Source of the DNA: Treponema sp.
Lineage (GTDB): Bacteria; Spirochaetota; Spirochaetia; Treponematales; Breznakiellaceae
NCBI GenBank assembly: GCA_031284105.1
Contig: JAITAN010000009.1
Location: 1-5,667 of the forward strand
Reading direction: 5' to 3'
DNA length: 5,667 bases
Shown here piece after piece: positions 5,526-5,667 of the stretch. Numbering within the stretch: the stretch's first letter is position 1; every line of letters starts with the position of its first letter. A program made the translations under genes and the position numbers. Under the pieces are notes generated by a model, which was given only the letters and a program-made list of their open reading frames with translations, searched no databases and was not told where the DNA came from.

Positions 5526-5667
5526 TTATGATGCCGCCTGGACGGTCGGCTTGAATTCGGAATGAATCTCTCTAATGTTTTTTAATAGCGCGCCGCTATT
5601 CTTCGCCGAACTCTGGGCAACGATGAGGAGGCGGTAGTCGGCGCCGGCCGCAAGGCCCGCGGGAACC
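5526..5667 (-). CDS. C-terminal end of an unrecognised protein (enters from right edge)
   Basis: A minus-strand frame is open from the window edge (first full codon ends at 5666) to TAA at 5526-5528, giving 46 residues. It begins VPAGLAAGADYRLLIVAQSS and ends KNIREIHSEFKPTVQAAS. Composition and GC-ending codons look like a real protein: an Ala/Gly-rich hydrophobic stretch with RLLIV, then an amphipathic segment, ALLKNIREIHSEF, that is likely helical. No catalytic motif or family signature is recognised. The 5' part lies outside the window, so length and start are unknown. Its stop is immediately followed by the palindromic 23-bp array. Confidence 0.6.
   Translation of the reverse strand, partial: VPAGLAAGADYRLLIVAQSSAKNSGALLKNIREIHSEFKPTVQAAS

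Overview
The window carries a compact block of three housekeeping genes on the minus strand, read right to left: purB (adenylosuccinate lyase, about 4638 to 3208), guaB (IMP dehydrogenase, 3099 to 1663) and a class I/II PLP-dependent aminotransferase (1661 to 477). Repeat-rich, gene-poor DNA flanks the block on both sides. The organism is a bacterium with slightly GC-rich, GC-ending codon use. The protein types and the many structured repeats would fit an environmental or host-associated spirochaete (Treponema-like), but that is a guess.

Left edge (1-198): nine tandem copies of a 21-bp unit with no gaps. The period is seven codons. Read on the minus strand from an ATG at 196-198, the array encodes a heptapeptide repeat, [S/A/V][T/A][I/L]DLKA, that runs off the window. 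It is best described as the N-terminus of a low-complexity heptad-repeat protein. Positions 199-476 are a spacer with two small hairpins and no convincing gene.

Middle (477-4638): PurB acts at two steps of purine synthesis (SAICAR to AICAR, adenylosuccinate to AMP). GuaB commits IMP to guanine nucleotides. The aminotransferase is translationally coupled to guaB: one base separates stop and start, and its Shine-Dalgarno lies inside the end of guaB. It may supply aspartate or glutamate to the pathway, but its substrate cannot be read from the sequence. The 108-nt purB-guaB gap holds two adjacent inverted repeats that could act in attenuation or RNA processing.

Right part (4639-5525): no secure gene. 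It contains a 22-nt pure purine tract just upstream of purB, a possible decayed coding remnant on the minus strand (about 5013-5220), a cluster of G/C-tract hairpins (5244-5330), and a tandem array of six 23-bp units (5377-5514). Each 23-bp unit is a 16-bp dyad plus a constant 7-nt linker. The dyad arms change together between copies, so the symmetry itself looks selected. A partial minus-strand gene of unknown function ends at 5526 and enters from the right edge.

No complete novel system is visible. The most notable observations are the two tandem arrays, the co-varying palindromes in particular.
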